Source of the DNA: Candidatus Thalassolituus haligoni
GTDB taxonomy: Bacteria > Pseudomonadota > Gammaproteobacteria > Pseudomonadales > Oceanobacteraceae
Length of the DNA stretch: 64,000 nucleotides
NCBI RefSeq assembly: GCF_041222825.1
Contig: NZ_CP139482.1
Location: 651,001-715,000, forward strand
Direction of reading: 5' to 3'
How positions within the stretch are numbered: the first letter of the stretch is position 1; every line of letters begins with the position of its first letter. Positions 61,565-64,000 of this stretch are shown here, one piece after another. The notes under the pieces were generated by a model. The model saw only the letters and a program-made list of their open reading frames with translations, made no database searches and had not been told where the DNA came from. The position numbers were made by a program, and so were the translations under genes.

Positions 61565-63576
61565 TGTTTACCGAAGCCTACGGCACCTTGTCGTCGATCC
61601 CGGAGTTTGGCCAGCTGGCGTTGATCATGGCGTTTCTGGTGGCGGTGTTGCAAACCCTGGTGCCACTGTGGGGCGTCCGTGCCGGGAATACCTTGGCGAT
61701 GGCGTATGCCCGGCCACTGGCGGCGGCACAGGCGCTGTTTCTGCTGATCAGTCTGGTGACGCTGGCCTGGTGTTTTGTGGTGGATGATTTTTCTGTCACT
61801 TATGTGGCCACCAATAGTAATTCTGCCTTGCCGACGCCGTTCAAGATCAGCGCGGTATGGGGTGCTCACGAAGGGTCGTTATTGCTGTGGGTCACCTTGC
61901 TGGGCTGCTGGGGCGTCGCCGTGGCGCTGTTCAGTCGTTCGTTACCGCTGGAAATGCTGGCGCGGGTGCTGGGCATCATGGGGCTGGTCTCGACCGGATT
62001 TATTCTGTTCACACTGGAAACCTCCAACCCGTTCGCCAGAACCTTGCCGTCGGTTCCCTCTGAGGGCGGTGACCTGAATCCGCTGTTGCAGGATTTTGGT
62101 CTGATCGTCCACCCGCCCACCTTGTATATGGGCTACGTTGGCCTGTCGGTGGTGTTTGCCTTTGCCATTGCGGCTTTATTGGGTGGTCGTCTGGATGCCG
62201 CCTGGGCACGCTGGTCGCGTCCCTGGACAACCGCTGCGTGGATTTTTCTGACCATTGGTATCGCGCTTGGCAGCTGGTGGGCCTACTACGAACTGGGCTG
62301 GGGCGGCTGGTGGTTCTGGGATCCGGTTGAGAATGCCTCGCTGATGCCCTGGCTGGTAACAACTGCTCTGATGCACTCACTGGCAGTCACCGAAAAACGC
62401 GGACTGTTTAAAAGCTGGACGGTGCTACTGGCAATCTTTGCCTTTTCGCTCAGTCTGCTGGGCACCTTCCTGGTACGTTCCGGGGTGTTGACCTCGGTTC
62501 ATGCCTTTGCTTCCGATCCAGAGCGGGGTGTGTTTGTGCTGGCGCTGCTGGGGATCTGTGTCGGTGGCTCGCTGCTGATTTATGCGCTCAAAGCGCCGAC
62601 TGTTGCGTCGGTGGGACGTTATGAGTGGTTGTCGCGGGAAAGCTTTTTGTTAATGAACAACCTGTTATTGCTGGTTGCTGCCTTTGCGATCCTGCTCGGT
62701 ACCCTGTATCCACTGCTGATCGATTTCCTCGGCATGGGCAAAATATCGGTGGGGGCGAGCTGGTTTAACTTTATGTTTGTGCCGGTGAGTGTGGTGTTAA
62801 CCCTGATTATCGGTATTGGTGCCATTTCACGCTGGAAAAGTGACCAATTCAGCCGCCTTGGGCGGGAACTGGGTCTGGCGGCGCTGGCGGCGCTGGTACT
62901 GGGAGTGGCGACACCCTTGATTGTCTCTGGTGAATTGAATGGCAAGGTAATGCTGGGGATGGGCATTGCGATTTGGCTGGTGTTGGCCAGTCTTGCTGAA
63001 GTCTGGAAAAAATGCCGTGGCCAGCTCCAGCGTATTCCGTCGCTGAGTCTCAGTTTTAACGGCATGATTCTCGCGCACATTGGTGTGGCAGTCACGGTGG
63101 TGGGGGTGACCATGGTGGCCAATTACAGTCAGGAGGTGTCTGTTCGTATGGCACCGGGCGACAGCCACACGCTGGGTGACTACCGCTTTGAATTTGTCGA
63201 AGCAGGGCAGATTCGCGGCCCTAACTATCAGGCTGATGCCATTCGTTTCCGGGTCTATGACGGTGAGCGTCAGATTGGTGAGCTGATGCCGGAAAAACGG
63301 CGCTACAGTGCACGTGGATCGGTGATGACTGAAGCCGCCATCGACGTCAGCCTGTTCCGCGATTTGTATGTGTCAATGGGCGAACCGCTGGAGAACGGTG
63401 CTTGGGGGATGCGGTTACAGGTCAAACCCTTTATGCGCTGGGTCTGGCTGGGAGCAATATTTATGGCGCTGGGTGGCTTGATGGCAATGTTCGATAAACG
63501 TTATCGCCAGCCCCGACGGTTGGTACAGGATCCGTCCGCACCCAGTCAGTCGGCAACAACGGAGGTGGCGGTATGA
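61564..63576 (+). CDS. ccmF: Haem lyase CcmF
   Basis: 670 residues with about 15 membrane helices. The WWD motif GWGGWWFWDPVENASLMPW lies near residues 240-258, with flanking conserved His residues (LIVHPPTLYMGY and LMHSLAVTE). It ligates haem from CcmE to apocytochrome c together with CcmH. Overlaps ccmE by one base and ccmG by 4 bp. Confidence 0.96.
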   Translation: MFTEAYGTLSSIPEFGQLALIMAFLVAVLQTLVPLWGVRAGNTLAMAYARPLAAAQALFLLISLVTLAWCFVVDDFSVTYVATNSNSALPTPFKISAVWGAHEGSLLLWVTLLGCWGVAVALFSRSLPLEMLARVLGIMGLVSTGFILFTLETSNPFARTLPSVPSEGGDLNPLLQDFGLIVHPPTLYMGYVGLSVVFAFAIAALLGGRLDAAWARWSRPWTTAAWIFLTIGIALGSWWAYYELGWGGWWFWDPVENASLMPWLVTTALMHSLAVTEKRGLFKSWTVLLAIFAFSLSLLGTFLVRSGVLTSVHAFASDPERGVFVLALLGICVGGSLLIYALKAPTVASVGRYEWLSRESFLLMNNLLLLVAAFAILLGTLYPLLIDFLGMGKISVGASWFNFMFVPVSVVLTLIIGIGAISRWKSDQFSRLGRELGLAALAALVLGVATPLIVSGELNGKVMLGMGIAIWLVLASLAEVWKKCRGQLQRIPSLSLSFNGMILAHIGVAVTVVGVTMVANYSQEVSVRMAPGDSHTLGDYRFEFVEAGQIRGPNYQADAIRFRVYDGERQIGELMPEKRRYSARGSVMTEAAIDVSLFRDLYVSMGEPLENGAWGMRLQVKPFMRWVWLGAIFMALGGLMAMFDKRYRQPRRLVQDPSAPSQSATTEVAV

Positions 63577-64000
63577 ACCGGTTTATTCTGTTTGTCCCGT
63601 TGGTGGGCTTTACTATTTTGGCCGGGTTGTTTTTTCTCACTATCGACCGTAAGGACAAAGAGGTTCTGCCGTCGCCGTTGGTTGGCCAGCCGTTCCCTGA
63701 ATTTGAGATGATCTCGCTGGAAACCGGTGAAGTGGTTAGTCGCAAGGATTTGCTGGGCAAGCGGGCGCTGGTGAATGTCTGGGCCACCTGGTGCCCAACC
63801 TGCAAGGCTGAGCATTCCTTTCTTAACCTGCTGGCTTCTGAAGGGGTTCGTATCTTTGGTATCAACTACAAGGACGAGGACAGCAAGGCCAGGCAATGGC
63901 TGGCGTCATACGGCAATCCCTATCGCTGGAACCTGTCCGATACCGACGGCAAGCTGGGGCTGGAGCTAGGGGTTTACGGCGCACCGGAAACCTTTTTGAT
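63573..64000 (+). CDS. ccmG: Thiol:disulfide interchange protein DsbE/CcmG, 3' end outside window
   Basis: The frame begins at ATG 63573, with GGAGG about 10 bp upstream and overlapping the ccmF stop, and stays open to the last base (about 142 residues). An N-terminal membrane anchor (~4-22) leads to a thioredoxin fold with active site CPTC (Cys74-Cys77) in VNVWATWCPTCKAEH, and the CcmG-specific GINYKDE segment. It keeps apocytochrome c cysteines reduced for haem attachment. Confidence 0.94.
   Translation, partial: MNRFILFVPLVGFTILAGLFFLTIDRKDKEVLPSPLVGQPFPEFEMISLETGEVVSRKDLLGKRALVNVWATWCPTCKAEHSFLNLLASEGVRIFGINYKDEDSKARQWLASYGNPYRWNLSDTDGKLGLELGVYGAPETFL

Overview
The window looks like a chromosome segment of a gammaproteobacterium, most likely a marine Oceanospirillales/Pseudomonadales-type organism. 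This rests on the cytochrome c maturation operon beside a FliK/FlhB-C-terminal pair, HemN, a MexAB-type pump, an OlsB-like acyltransferase, topoisomerase III and gentisate and catechol catabolism. No rRNA, tRNA or CRISPR array was recognised. Genus-level identity cannot be fixed from the sequence alone.

Layout. 1-6006: the 5' part of an M16 metallopeptidase, then a signalling block. That block has a response regulator with a degenerate EAL-like domain, a divergent small HTH/pseudo-receiver protein, and a hybrid histidine kinase. 6059-13085: housekeeping and hypothetical genes (acyltransferase, lipoprotein with a duplicated domain, PepSY protein plus cytochrome b561, TopB, AEC transporter). 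13462-14885: an orphan choline/betaine-type binding protein and a striking ~410-bp array of GGNCAC hexamers and 14-bp repeats.

14886-21643 is an incomplete catechol meta-cleavage island. A DmpR/XylR-type sigma-54 activator is divergent from catechol 2,3-dioxygenase, and between them lie a consensus -24/-12 promoter and an XylR-like upstream site. An ABM-domain membrane protein, a LysR regulator, 2-hydroxymuconic semialdehyde dehydrogenase and 4-oxalocrotonate tautomerase follow. The rest of the pathway is absent here, because an ISL3-family insertion sequence comes next.

21672-26444 is a mobile patch: the ISL3 element, an ABC-F ATPase gene, a C-terminal IS3 transposase remnant, and two toxin-antitoxin pairs. 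The TA pairs are followed by one complete and one truncated attC-like site. They are therefore best read as two stranded integron cassettes, flanked by 26-bp perfect inverted copies of an IS3-family terminus.

26515-36613: an RND efflux operon (outer-membrane factor, adaptor, permease) translationally coupled to its own two-component system, with PmrA-like direct repeats in front. FieF and a putative outer-membrane protein follow. 36605-46677: AlkB, then a 3-hydroxybenzoate/gentisate island. It encodes an FAD monooxygenase, TRAP transporter, gentisate dioxygenase and FAH-family hydrolase on the minus strand. Divergent from these are a MarR regulator and a LeuCD-like dehydratase, with two matching palindromic operators between. 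The combination fits the direct-hydrolysis gentisate route (maleylpyruvate to maleate to D-malate).

46802-64000: CysK, a YihG-like acyltransferase, a Bax-like lipoprotein with a PilZ protein, a diguanylate cyclase, OlsB-like acyltransferase, a thioredoxin-like protein overlapping HemN, TetR, FlhB-C/FliK, and ccmABCDEF plus the start of ccmG, cut by the window end.
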